DNA of 64,000 nucleotides from Lottia gigantea (lineage: Eukaryota > Mollusca > Gastropoda > Lottiidae), in assembly GCF_000327385.1 (NCBI RefSeq), contig NW_008711185.1, forward strand, positions 124,001 through 188,000, read 5' to 3'. Below are positions 1 through 11,600 of this stretch, one piece after another. The translations under genes and the position numbers were made by a program. Under the pieces are notes generated by a model that was not told the origin of the DNA, did no database searches, and worked only from the letters and a program-made list of their open reading frames with translations. How positions within the stretch are numbered: position 1 is the first letter of the stretch; each line of letters begins with the position of its first letter.

Positions 1-16
1 TATTTTCTATATTCAG

Positions 17-1275
17 TTGGAAAGCGAGAACTCAAAGAAAAGAGATTTTTGGGTGGTTTGTCCAAAATTTTCCACAAAATTGAACATTGTAAGTAACTTA
101 TTTCGTGGTCACTCTTTTTATATATTGAACAAATTTAATGAACAATATTTGAATTCTGTATAAATAAATATCAACCATCTTTGAATAAAAGTCATTCCAT
201 TTATAATTCCAGTTGCTACAGACCATATTGGTGATCTCATAACTGTCGGTGAAAGTAAGTTTTTTATTTAAAATTATTATAATCATACATCAATCATACC
301 AATTATTGTCTTTATACTATAAAATTCATCATCATCATTATCATAATATAATATCATTCCCGGTATTTGTCGTATAAATTCTAATCATCATTTTTTTCAA
401 ACCATGAAAAATAATCATTATATTATTATAGTTTAATCATCGTACATTTAAATCATTATATTCGAAATCACCATCATAATCATCATAATATTTATATTAA
501 ATCAATATGTTATATTCCAATGATTATAATATTCAATCATCATATTATATATTCAATCACCATTATAATCTTAACATTATATATCAAATTATCATATGAA
601 TTGATCATTATATTTACTAAATTATCATGTTATATATCATAATTATATCAGATTCAATCATTGCATTATATTCAATCATCAATATAATCTAACTAAATTA
701 TCATTCTTTTTAAAGATGGGTTTCCTTATTTTATTAATGACGAATTAAGAAAACTTTTGATTAATTGGAGTTTCTAATGAATTATCATATATTCTTTATC
801 ATATCATTATGTTTCCATTAGAGTTTTAAGCAATCATTAATGTCCATGTATGTACAGCCTGGATGAAGAAAAAAGACTATTTGACTTTTCTCGCTCATTG
901 GAATTCTTTTCTAATTGAGCTAATTATGAATTAAGTATGGACATGTTAGACTAAATGGTATTTTTCCAAGTCATAAGAACACCTCTACTATCTATTCATA
1001 TAATTATTAACATTTTTATTTTCATAAATAAAAATAAGGGAACCATCTTTAACCATTATTATATATGAAATCATCATATAAATTGATCGTTATATTTACT
1101 AAATTATTATCTATTTAACCATGATTATATATCAAATCATAATACATTTCAATTATTAATAATCATAGTATTTCTTATTTCGTAAACAAGTAGTAAGAAG
1201 TTAAGTTGAATTAATATAAATTCCATATATTTCAGCTCTTGGACCAGCATTATTGGGAAAGAGAGAGGCTGATTT
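17..1275 (+). other. Peptide unit 1 (exons 17-88, 213-254, 1236-1275)
   Basis: This is the first visible unit. Its first exon also holds the preceding GKRELKEKR, so two basic cleavage sites sit directly before the peptide, which starts FLGGLSKIF and ends LGPALLGKR. The exon is taken to begin after the AG at 15-16; reading on upstream is also open, so this edge is uncertain. The unit is class A, as are units 3, 4 and 5. Confidence 0.75.
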
Positions 1276-4200
1276 GTAAGTATTTTACAACTCAATTATT
1301 TTTTTTAACAAATTTCAACAAGCCTTTAGTATATTCCTATAATATATTGAATTTGGTGGTCCTTATCATGATATAGATTACCATTTAAATTTAATCATGC
1401 TTAAAAATATAAGGTTTTTTTTTCTTGCAGTGACAAAAGATTTCTTGGAAAAGTTGCAAACGCCTTTAAGAAAGCAGGAAACTGTAAGTAAATTTCTCTA
1501 GAATTTATATCAAATAAAGCTATATATATTTTGAGAGTGATTGAAATTTATAATTTTATCATTATTATATAATTATGATAATTTTCAGTTTTGAAAGATC
1601 ATGTTGGAGATATTGTTAAAGTTGGTGAAAGTAAGTTATCTTTTTTGCTTTTAAACATTTTTCATTGTTAAAATAGTCTTAATACAATTGTAGATATTTT
1701 ATATAAATGTTTGCTTCTCTAAGACAGGGCCGAAAAGATATGGAGGCAAGTATAAGCATCGGTAACGTCCAACAGAAATTTTGTACTTGCAACTCTCTCT
1801 ATCAAAAATTGCGTATCTGATCGTCGACCGAAACAGTTGAAATCTCCGACTACCCAGCTTCTCGCAGTAAACCTGTCAAATATTCAATATGCGTACTTGT
1901 CAAATCAGTTTTGAAAGTTACTTGGTTTGAAACATGTCTTTTGTTTAAAGAAAATGATAATTAGAAATAAAATTTTAGTGGCTACGTTTGATCAATATTG
2001 TAATCTTTTGAAACATAGCCAGTTACGTTTATTTTTATATGGTGTTTTCTAGCTGTTTTACCATTAGTCCTCATCAAGAAAGATACGGAACAGTAAGTAG
2101 ATTGAATTATCAAGTTCATCATCGTCCTGATATAAAGCAAGAAAGAGTCGCAGCAATATTAGGTTTAAGAGTTGTCTAAGATACCTAGCTCAAGGTGGTT
2201 CATGTAAACGGATCGTAAAGAGATTTTCTAAGCTCCTTTGTGATTAGTGATGCCATCCTTCACTTGGTTTTAATGGAATTGCAGGAACCACAGACGTCTG
2301 ATTGAAAATTGGAATGGTACAAATTGATGTTATTTGCTATCAGTGTCCCCGATACAAACATTTCATCTCTTCACAATCCCATTAACACAGATTAACCGCT
2401 CAATCATAACGTCATTTTACATGTATAGATTCTTTTTCGCGCATGATATAATTTTCAAAAGAATTCAAGATATATATAAACATGGAACCAAACGTATTTT
2501 TTAACATTTTAGACACAAGAGATTTTTGGGTGATTTTAAGAAGATTTTACATAGCATTGAACATTGTAAGTATTTACATTTCTACGCTAGTCCCAGCTCT
2601 TCTGAGAGAAAATACAAATTTCTGAAAAACTCGAGTATATAGATATACATTAAAAACACAGTACAAACTTTCATGAAATAGCATTTGATAAAAAAAAGGT
2701 ATAATTCAAAATATTAAATCGAAAAAATCTATTTTTTTCATATTTTAGTTGCTACAGATCATCTTGGTGATCTTATAAGTGTCGGCGAAAGTAAGTTCAT
2801 ACATTTTGATTTTCATCATTTATTTTCACGATATATTAACCTTAAAATCATTTATAGCCTCCCCATCATATATCATTTTATAACCGTCATATATTATCTT
2901 ATAATCATCATATTATATTATCTCATAATTGTCATATTATACTTTATTTTATAACCATCATAATATATTATTTCATAACCATCATAATATGTATTATTTT
3001 ATGACCATCATTTATCATATTTATTATATTATTTTATAATTATCTTTTATTATTTTATAACTTTCATATATTATTTTATAATTATCATATATTATTTTAT
3101 AATCATCCTATTAATTTATTTTATAATCACAATTTATATTCATTTATAATCATCTTATTATATCATTTTATAATCATCACATGTCATTTCATATGCATCA
3201 TGTATTATTTTATAACCGATATAATTCATATCCATTATATATTATTTTATATCATTATTACATTACAATCATATTTTTATATAATTTATAATTATCAAAG
3301 CAGTATTTTATCAATTTATTGGAAATATATAAAAATTATTTAGAAGTAACATTATTAAGTATACGTTATATTAACTGTAATTAACTTTGAATTATAATTT
3401 CATTTCAGCTCTTGGCCCAGCATTATTAGGAAAGAGAGATACTGAAGAGTAAGCTTTATAATATATTTATACATTGTAAATTAAATATTAATTAATATGC
3501 GACAATAAGAAAGTCAGCCAAGAAGTGACATCAGGTGTTTCTGATTGTTTGGGTGCAGTTAATGGTATTTTGAGGCTTGACACTTATAAAGAGAAGTAGA
3601 TATATATATATTGTACATTTGTATAAATTTTGTATATTTGTAGACATAAGAGATTTATTGGTGGTATTTCAAAGATTTTCAAAAAAATTGAACATTGTAA
3701 GTATGTCATTTTATAATACAGTCCCATATATCTGCCAGAAAATAACAGTTCCTACATTATTGACAATCTATTTTTTCAATATTTTAGTTGCTACAGACCA
3801 TCTTGGTGATCTTATAACTGTCGGCGAAAGTAAGTTCATATATTATTATTTTGATATTCATCATTTATTTTCTTTATATTATATTCATTTATAGCCTCAT
3901 CATCATATTATTTTATACCCGCCATTGTAGTTATATTATTTCATAATCATCAAATTATACGATTTGATAACCATAATATATTATTATTATTTTATAACCA
4001 TCATATATTATTTTATAACTATTATGATATATTATTCTATAACTATTATAATGTATTATTTTATAATAATCATATTACATTTTTTGATACCCATCATTTA
4101 TTATTTTATAACTATCATATATTATTTTATAACCATCATATATCATTTCATAACCATCATATATTATTTTATAACCATCATATATTATTTTATAATCATC

Positions 4201-7200
4201 ATATATTATTTTATAACCATCATGTATTATCTTATAATCATCATATATTTATATTATTTTATAACTATCATATATTATTATTATTTTATAACCATCATAT
4301 ATTATTTTATAACTATTATGATATATTATTCTATAACTATTATAATGTATTATTTTATAATAATCATATTACATTTTTTGATACCCATCATTTATTATTT
4401 TATAACTATCATATATTATTTTATAACCATCATATATCATTTCATAACCATCATATATTATTTTATAACCATCATATATTATTTTATAATCATCATATAT
4501 TATTTTATAACCATCATATATTATCTTATAATCATCATATATTTATATTATTTTATAACTATCATATATTATCTTATAACCATCATGTATTATTTCATAA
4601 CTATCATATATTATTTCATAACTATCATATATTATTTCATAATATACATTAACAATTTGTATTATAATTTCATTTCAGCTCTTGGCCCAGCATTATTAGG
4701 AAAGAGAGAAACTGAAGAGTAAGCTTTTTATTATAAAATAAAATAAATGTGATAATAACAAAATCAGCCAAGAAGTGACATCAGGTGTTTCTGATTGTTT
4801 GGGTGCAGTTAATGGTATTTTGAGGTTTTACACTTATAAAGAGAAGTAAATATATATATTATGTACATGTAAATGTAATTTTGTATATTTGTAGACATAA
4901 GAGATTTATTGGTGGTATTTCAAAGATTTTCAAAAAAATTGAACATTGTAAGTATGTCATTTTATAATACAGTCCCATATATCTTTCAGAAAATAACAGT
5001 TCCTACATTATTGACAATCTTGCACTACAGGTAATCAAAAATCACTGGAAATTTAGCTTGAACCACATAAACACAGTCCAAGCCTTCAAAATGTACCATC
5101 TTATAGATTCGCTTTAATTCCATTTTTTTTAATATTTTAGTTGCTACAGACCATCTTGGTGATCTTATAACTGTCGGCGAAAGTAAGTTCATATATTTTG
5201 ATTTTCATCACATATTTAACCATAATTTATTTGATAATAATCATAACATTTCATTTTATCACTTCATATGTTATTTTATAACTATCATGTTATTTTATAA
5301 TCATAATATCATGTTATTTTATAATCATAATATATGTTATTTTATAATCATAATATCATATTATTTTTTAATCATAAAATATTATTCCTTAACTATCATA
5401 TATTATTTTATAACTATAATGTATTATCTTATAACTATAATGTATTATCTTATAACTATGATAATTATTTTGTAACTATGATATATTATTCTATAACTAT
5501 GATATATTATTTTATAACCATGATATAATATTTTATAACCATCATATATTATTTTATAACCATCATATATTATTTTATAACTATGATATATTATTTTATA
5601 ACTATGACATATCATTTTATAACCATCATATATTTATATTATAACTATCATATATTATTTTATAACCATCATAATATATTATGTTATAACTATCATATTA
5701 TTTCCTTACCATCATATATTATGTTATAACTATATTATTTTATATCAACATTTGATATTATTATTTCAGCTCTTGGCCCAGCTTTATTAGGAAAGAGAGA
5801 AACTGATTTGTAAGTTTTATATATTATATTCATATAAATTATTTTTTGTATACAAATACACGTATATATAATTTATACTGTGACAAAGTCAAGCAAAGAG
5901 TAATGGCAGGTGTATCTGAGATTTACATGGGCTACTATTATACATTTCTTTTCTAGAAAATAATATCATGAATACTATAATGATATTTTACTTTACAGAG
6001 AAAAGAGAAGAATTGGAGATAGAATTAAAAATGCTTTCAAAAAAGTTGGAGAATGTAAGTAAATTTTAATACAATATTAATTTTTGGGTATGATATTAAT
6101 TTGGTGTATGATATTAATTTGGTGTATGATATTAATTTTGGGTATGATATTAATTTGGTGTATGATATTAATTTGGTGTATGATATTAATTTGGTGTATG
6201 ATATTAATTTTGGGTATGATATTAATTTGGTGTATGACATTAATTTGGGGTATGATATTAATTTTGGATGCGATATTAATTTTAGTATGATATTAATTTG
6301 GTGTGTGATATGTATTTTGTTTGTTCTGTCTTTTCAGACGTAGTAAATCATGTTGGAGACATCATCACTGTTGGAGAAAGTAAGTTTTCACCTCACTTTG
6401 CATAAGTTTGGACTCCAAAAAGTCCACTTACGAGAAATTATTATTTAGGGCCTATTCATATTTTTATATTCTCAAATGTGTAACACCACTAATGTTAATA
6501 ATTCGTCGAAATGTAATACTCTAGGTAATTAATAAATGCAGATAGGTAACAAAAACAGACTTTTGTTTACAAGGCTGCTAAGTAGCGTATTAAAGGGGGG
6601 GGGGGGGGGCTTGAGCCATGGCCTTCCCCTCGAGCCAGTGATAGCATTTATTTTGAAGTGTAAATGAAGCCCTATACACCACTTTTTGCCCCCATCCTTA
6701 GACATTTTTAGATACGCCCCTGATTTTGCATAATTTTATTATTTTTTTTTTATGTAATTGTAGAAGTAGCCGAGGTTGTTGGTAAAAGAGATGCTGAAGT
6801 GTAAGTCTAATTCAGTCGTTATTTAAAAACATTAGTGAGAACATACTGAATATTTTACAAAAAGATAATAACAAATCAAAATGATCATTATCTATTTCAA
6901 ATAATGAATATTTCACTTAGATATGACAGTCTTTAGCAAAGAGAGTAGAATTTTACGCCACTTCCATTATCATTATTTCTTTCAGTGACAAAAGATTTCT
7001 TGGAAAAGTTGCAAACGCCTTCAAGAAAGCAGGAAACTGTAAGTAAATTTCTCTAGATAGGGTAATGATGTTTCAACGTCTGTAGTGTGTCGTTATTTTC
7101 CAGATCGTCTCGACGACGACGAAATCTCGTAAAATACTTTAGTCACTCTTAAAAGATGTCTTCTAACTTCTTGTATTATACAACAACATACAGTGATACG

Positions 7201-10200
7201 ACATTACTTTCGATTAAATTTCTCTAGAATTTAGATCGATCTGAATAAATCTACTTATATTGAAATTTAAAGTTATTGAAACTTATTGATTTTTTTTATA
7301 ATTTTTAGTTTTGAAAGATCATGTTGGAGATATTGTTAAAGTTGGTGAAAGTAAGTCTGTACTTTAGATTTTCCTGTTCTTTTATTCCAACATTAATATA
7401 CAGAATCAAGCCATTTTTAAAGACTTAATTGAATTCATCTTCACTAAAATAAGTGTTGGGACGGATGTTTCTAGCGAGACAAGACATACCAGACCTCCTG
7501 ATGCGACTCTGCTCCTTGGTTTTCGGGTCCTTGTTTAGTTTTGCATGGTATGACTGAGCATTAGATAGAAAGATAAATGAAACTTAATCGATCGATTCAT
7601 TTGCTTATTTTTGCAGCTGTTTTACCATTGGTACTTATCAAGAAAGACGCTGATTTGTGAGTCGAAAAAAATATTTTTATCCGTTTCAATCTTCAAACAA
7701 TGATATCAAGAGTAGATATTTTTAAAGGAATATTACCTCTTAGAATGGACATAAAAATTAAAGCCTCAAACTTGGTTAACAAGTTAATATATTCATCAGT
7801 TGGACTTACCAGGTACCATGACTAAAGAATAGAATCTCTATATAAGACGATATATCCATTAAACTAAATCATTATTGAAACACGCTTCTAAGCTAGATCA
7901 AATATACCTCTTCAAACCAAGTTTTTTTTATTATTTAGCTTATTGAAATCATTTTAAAAATCTTCTTATAGCATAGCATTTGGTAATTTTGAGTTATTGA
8001 AGACAAAAAAAAGCTTCGAAGCCAGATCAAAAATATCTTTAAAGCAATGTGGAAGAATGTCAATCAATTTTATTTCAGCGATGCCTACCCACAAATTGTT
8101 CAAGAATTCAAACATTTGATCGACACACAGAAGACTTTACTCCAACACGGAAATTTCGAAAACAGTAAGTCAATGTCTTGGCAATCTCGGATATTTCGCC
8201 CACCTCGGACTTAAACCTGGCTCCGTCACGATTTGAAAATTCTTTTAACAAGTCGTAATTTTAAGACACTTTTTATTTTGAATATCTGTTGGTGACGTTA
8301 TATTGAGATCGAAATCAAAGAAAGGTTTGCCTTGTTGTAACAGCTGCATCGAAACATTCGATCAAAGCTTTCGTTGGTTTTTAACACCAAATGTTTACCA
8401 AACTCATCTTCTAGAAATGTACCCATTGCAATTTTAGATAGACAATGGAGCAACAGCACGAAGAAGCGGTAAGGCAGTTGCTCATTGATGTATTTCTGAT
8501 AATGGTTTCGTGCAAATTGATGACTATTGTGTTATTCTTTGTTTTCCAGCCTTCCACGGTTTCGTTGATAAGTTGAACTATTTAGATAGATTTACCCATA
8601 CCCACTCTCTTGAAAGAAGAAGTTTTTTCGATAACATTGCCAATACCTTTAAGAATTTGGGTAGCTCAATCAAAAGTGGTGCAGAAAAGGTTGGACAATG
8701 TATGTATTCATTTAATCTCTAAATCTGAAACACCCGATCTCTGTAATTTGATCTGGAGACACTTATTTGCTTCTCTAAATTAGGTTTTTATATTGAATTA
8801 TTGGAAAGCAACTTGTCGAGTACTAGCTATAATCATTGAGGCACATGTAAGGCAGAAAATTAGCGAAACCCAAATTCATTCTTATTCAATCTACAACAAA
8901 ACTACTTTCATTTCGATTTCCCCTTTCAGTTTTCTCTGCCCATCTCGGTGATATTGCTTCAGGCGCTCTTAAAGGTAAGCATAGTTTTACCAGGAACAGC
9001 CTTCTGAGAAGTATTCAGAGTATTTAAATATGAGCACAAAAGATGAGCGATAAATGGAAATGAAGAAGTTTTTGAAATTTTTAGTAGTAATAAATGAAAA
9101 TCATAGTTGATGATGATGACAAACATACAGGCCGATACATAATAACCCCAGGGTACAACACAAACATACAGATGAATAAGATGATCATGTTAAAAATGGC
9201 AGCAGCCAAGCTACGAAATGCAATCAACCCTCTATCCGTCGCCCCAGTATCCTCCCGCCCCGTTCCCGTCCACTTATTCCTTTAAAAAATGTCTTTTGTT
9301 ACCTTGCAGTTTTACCATCAGTCATCCCAGCTGCCGTTTCTCTTCTTGGCAAACGTGAAGTTGCGTAAGTGTTCATTTAGATGATAAATATATACACAGT
9401 GAAAATTGTGCTTATTGTAATCATGAAATAGTGCGTTATGCGCCATTTCATTCATAATTCCTGCTTCCCCAGACTAGGTGTACAAATAGGGTTCAGACCA
9501 GTTTTCTAGAGGCAAACCTGTACAATGTTATAGCAGTCTGTATTACCTTTTCAGTGATCTTCCAGCTAAATTCGGAGAAATCGTCAAGAATGACGCTTTA
9601 GAAATCTTCCAGAAAATCCGAGATGCTTATGAAGGAGCTATGAACGTAAGTGGAATTTTAGAATTGTCTTCGTACTTTCGTCAGTAAATTTAATTTTACC
9701 AATTACTTTAATGCAAATCAAAAATCCGCTTCTGCAGTAATAATATATGATATCAGTACTTTTGTTCCAATTTAAGGAGACAATCCACGTTTTACTTTTC
9801 CTACAGCCTTATAAAAGAATAGTGAACTCTCTTATCCAAAAAAATAACAAAGAATAATTGATGTAAATATTTTATAGATGTCACATAACCTTATCAAAGG
9901 CTTGAAAGAAAGTGCCCAAAAGGTTCTTGGTGGTGAAAACATCAAAGAAATTGCCCAGAACGTTCTCTCAGTTCTTTCTGCTGATATTAAAAACATGCTC
10001 AGTAAGTTCAGTTATACAATTTGAATGATTTTTTCAGTGTGATATTGTCCGTAGATACAGAAAAAAAATTCTGACATCCGACCAATTTCATTACTGCAAC
10101 TGAACACCATACAACATTGCCCCTCAGGATATATTACTTGCCCCTCCGAACAATCAATTCTGGCTGCGGGCATGGGTAGGATACGGACTATATTTTATCT

Positions 10201-11232
10201 ATAATTAAACTAATTTCTACCAGGTATACCTTTCAGGTTGGCAAATATTCATATATTTTCCTATATGATTTTTAACTTTCAGACAAAGGTGTCTTCCATC
10301 TTGACTTAGATAAATTATTGGGTGATCTTATTCCAAACGCCGTACAAAAGGTAGTAATTTGTTTTGTAGTGTTTTTTTTTAATGTTATTATTACTACAGT
10401 ATCCTCTATTCATGCATGTAATTGAGTTTCAATTTTCCCTTTTTAATCTTAAAAATTTCATTAACAATGCAGTTTTGCTCAAAACAAAATAAACCGCTGT
10501 CCTGGCTAAAATTCACTCAATGCATCCCTGCATGGCGTTGCTTGTCTTCATTAGCCCACATGGTACAGAAAAGTTGGACATAAAACACCATTCATTTCAT
10601 TTTTTGCTCAAAACTTAAAAAGCAACAATGAAACATACAAAAATTTGACTCCTCCTAATACTATTATATTTTTGATTGTCAGCTATTCGGTTCTCACATC
10701 AACAAGAGATTCTTATTAGCTGATGCTGGAGCAATTATTGGAGATTTGAAGGGTCTTATTAGCAATGGTATTACTGGAGTGAAAGATGTTCTTTCTGGTA
10801 TTGTAACTACAGCTAAGACTGCCATTGCACCAACCTTAGAAAATGTTAAGGCCTTAGCCGCTACCGTGAGTTGATGCTTTCCTTATTTTGTTCTTATGTC
10901 TATCTGGACGTCGAGTTTAAATATCCAAATGATGAATTTGACTCCTGAGACGAAATAATTGTCGAGAGACAAGTTGAACATAGTCGGAAAAACGTTTTCA
11001 TCAGAGTTTGTTTGTTTATGATTTCCCTCGCACGCACTAAACGCACTGAATCGGTTAATAGATATAAATCATTATAAGCATTTCTATTTTTTTTTTTTAG
11101 TTCTTGAGCAACGCCACACAATTGACCGCCAAAGCTGCAAGTGAAGCTGTCACATTCTTCAAACCATTCGCCGGTGTTTTAGGACCAATATTCACAAAGA
11201 TCCAAAGTCTTGCCCAACCCTTATTAGGTTAA
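17..11232 (+). CDS. Tandem-repeat amphipathic peptide polyprotein, cecropin-like units (5' end outside window)
   Basis: I read 30 exons by hand; every junction keeps frame and gives 631 residues to the stop at 11230-11232. Unit exons: 17-88, 213-254, 1236-1275; 1431-1483, 1589-1630, 2053-2092; 2513-2565, 2749-2790, 3409-3448; 3644-3696, 3788-3829, 4679-4718; 4895-4947, 5141-5182, 5770-5809; 5999-6054, 6338-6379, 6764-6800; 6986-7038, 7309-7350, 7617-7656. Tail exons: 8079-8164, 8550-8699, 8930-8974, 9310-9364, 9555-9645, 9878-10001, 10283-10350, 10683-10865, 11101-11232. Each unit reads KR, an amphipathic stretch starting FLGG or FIGG, a GDLITVGE-type middle, and LGPALLGKR or LIKKD, then an acidic spacer such as DTEEH. 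Gly before Lys-Arg is the classic amidation signal of secreted peptide precursors. The order KIFKKIE then GPA recalls cecropins, but net charge per unit is only about -3 to +2. The signal peptide and start lie upstream. Antimicrobial, membrane-active or structural roles are all possible; the function is inferred, not shown. Confidence 0.85.
711..1052. repeat. MITE family F copy (ends TTAAAGATGGG / CCATCTTTAA)
   Basis: Inverted ends and a shared interior (GATTAATTGG, ATGTCCATG, ATTATGAATTAA) match copies at 24793-25136 and about 43989-44322. It lies in the unit 1 intron. Confidence 0.6.
1431..2092 (+). other. Peptide unit 2, class B with Lys-Lys end
   Basis: The peptide starts FLGKVANAFKKAGN, continues with KDHVGDIVKVGE and ends VLPLVLIKKDTEQ. 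It is the most basic type, net about +2. It lacks the Gly-Lys-Arg amidation site and has Lys-Lys instead. Unit 7 has almost the same sequence, and the introns after their first exons also match near the donor, so the two arose by a segment duplication. Confidence 0.85.
2274..2365. repeat. MITE family A relic
   Basis: GGAATTGCAGGAACCACAGA, CGTCTGATTGAAAATTGGAA and ATCAGTGTCCCCGATACA match the right half of the longer family A form. In the intron between units 2 and 3. Confidence 0.6.
2513..3448 (+). other. Peptide unit 3, class A
   Basis: The peptide starts FLGDFKKILHSIEH, has DHLGDLISVGE in the middle and ends LGPALLGKRDTEE. The intron between its second and third exons (2791-3408) carries degenerate ATATTATTTTATAA repeats, as do the matching introns of units 4 and 5. 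Confidence 0.85.
2860..3300. repeat. Intronic AT-rich minisatellite, unit 3
   Basis: Degenerate repeats of about 19-22 bp around ATATTATTTTATAAC fill the intron between the second and third exons of unit 3. Confidence 0.65.
3644..4718 (+). other. Peptide unit 4, class A
   Basis: The peptide starts FIGGISKIFKKIEH and ends LGPALLGKRETEE. Unit 5 encodes the same mature peptide. The introns before both units share a long near-identical block, including the stretch at 3515-3600 and its copy at 4771-4850, so units 4 and 5 are a recent tandem duplicate. Confidence 0.88.
3900..4670. repeat. Intronic AT-rich minisatellite with 294-bp higher-order copy, unit 4
   Basis: The motif ATATTATTTTATAACCATC recurs about every 19-22 bp. 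A block starting near 3980 recurs near 4274, offset 294 bp, with almost no differences, so there is a young higher-order duplication. Because the motif lacks stops in some frames, long spurious reading frames rich in Tyr and Ile appear. Confidence 0.85.
4895..5809 (+). other. Peptide unit 5, class A, same mature peptide as unit 4
   Basis: Exons 4895-4947 and 5141-5182 match those of unit 4 base for base as read; the third exon, 5770-5809, differs mainly in the spacer, which here is ETDLEKR. Keeping one peptide unchanged while the spacer drifts would suit a processed product, but the duplication is also young. Confidence 0.88.
5215..5768. repeat. Intronic AT-rich minisatellite, unit 5
   Basis: The same motif family as in the units 3 and 4 introns (ATTATTTTATAACTATG and relatives), about 20-bp period. 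Confidence 0.8.
5999..6800 (+). other. Peptide unit 6, divergent, Arg-start
   Basis: The peptide starts RIGDRIKNAFKKVGE, has NHVGDIITVGE in the middle and ends VAEVVGKRDAEV. The first exon is 3 nt longer (56) and the third 3 nt shorter (37) than in other units, so the unit still totals 135 nt and frame is kept. It is intermediate between classes A and B. Confidence 0.83.
6082..6312. repeat. 18-bp minisatellite in unit 6 intron
   Basis: About a dozen copies of TGGTGTATGATATTAATT. The 18-bp period leaves several frames open on both strands; these are not genes. Confidence 0.9.
6986..7656 (+). other. Peptide unit 7, class B
   Basis: It nearly duplicates unit 2: start FLGKVANAFKKAGN, end VLPLVLIKKDAD. 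It joins directly to the non-repeat exon 8079-8164. The donor after its third exon is GTGAGT rather than GTAAGT. Confidence 0.85.
7719..7917. repeat. MITE family B copy
   Basis: Starts AAAGGAATATTACCTCTTAG and shares blocks such as ACTTACCAGGTACCATGAC and ATATATCCATTAAACTAAA with copies at 17820-18178 and 33379-33698. The right end may reach about 8045. Confidence 0.5.
8079..11232 (+). other. Diverged unit 8 and helical C-terminal part of the polyprotein
   Basis: Nine longer exons (45 to 183 nt) follow the short-exon array. In 8550-9364 a diverged eighth unit is visible: ERR, then SFFDNIANTFKNLGSS, then AHLGDIASG, then VSLLGKREVAD. Further on, INKRFLLADAGAIIGDLKG at the start of exon 10683-10865 looks like one more relic of the unit pattern. 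The rest is Ala-, Leu- and Lys-rich and predicted helical by eye, with no cysteine seen, and ends in AQPLLG just before the stop. I recognise no named domain. It could be a carrier for the array or a fused repeat array without cleavage sites. Confidence 0.7.
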
Positions 11233-11236
11233 TAAA
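11231..11236 (+). promoter_or_regulatory. Possible polyadenylation signal AATAAA
   Basis: The hexamer overlaps the stop codon of the polyprotein gene. If used, the 3' UTR would be very short; no other AATAAA is obvious close by. Confidence 0.35.
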
Positions 11237-11359
11237 TATGGAATTAACTTATTCGTTGTTGTTTATATTTCTGCACCTCCAATTTATAAAGACTATAGCT
11301 TACAATGGGATGATCCATGAAGGAACACAAAATGTCGAGTACGAACAGCTGTATTTTCA

Positions 11360-11600
11360 CAATGTCAAGCTATTACGATCTGTGTCTATTGCAGTTTGTA
11401 AATACAGCTATTTGATTGGATTGTACGCTAGCGAATACAGTCAATCAGAGCCCTCGATAAAACACGCAGTCAATCGTTTTCAGTCTTTTTGTCAACTGAT
11501 TGGCTGTATTAGCTAGCGTACAATCCAATCGCATCACTACAATTAAAAACCGTCCGTGATACAAGAAAGGCGGTTATTGTAGTTAAGATTCAGACGCAGT
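11360..11600. repeat. Palindromic MITE family D copy
   Basis: The arms are inverted around about 11470 (GATTGGATTGTACGCTAGCG against GCTAGCGTACAATCCAATCG). Related copies lie at 19075-19345, 29545-29720, 32150-32440 and 47925-48190. A short (CCCTCA)n run follows near 11625. No gene is seen from 11240 to 12560. Confidence 0.7.

Noticed and set aside
3964-4722. 252-codon frame rich in Tyr, Ile and Phe
   Set aside because: It is the intronic ATATTATTTTATAA minisatellite read in frame; only the last 13 codons are real exon.
17-5809. Idea that the peptides are strongly cationic antimicrobial peptides
   Set aside because: Counting Lys/Arg against Asp/Glu gives about -3 to +2 per unit, so a strong cationic claim is not supported; only the cecropin-like residue order is kept.
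6037-6343. Overlapping frames on both strands with DINLVY-type and LISYTK-type repeats
   Set aside because: Products of the 18-bp minisatellite in the unit 6 intron, whose unit is a multiple of three.
9094-9285. 63-codon frame between exons of the polyprotein
   Set aside because: It lies wholly within the intron 8975-9309, whose splice sites keep the gene's frame.
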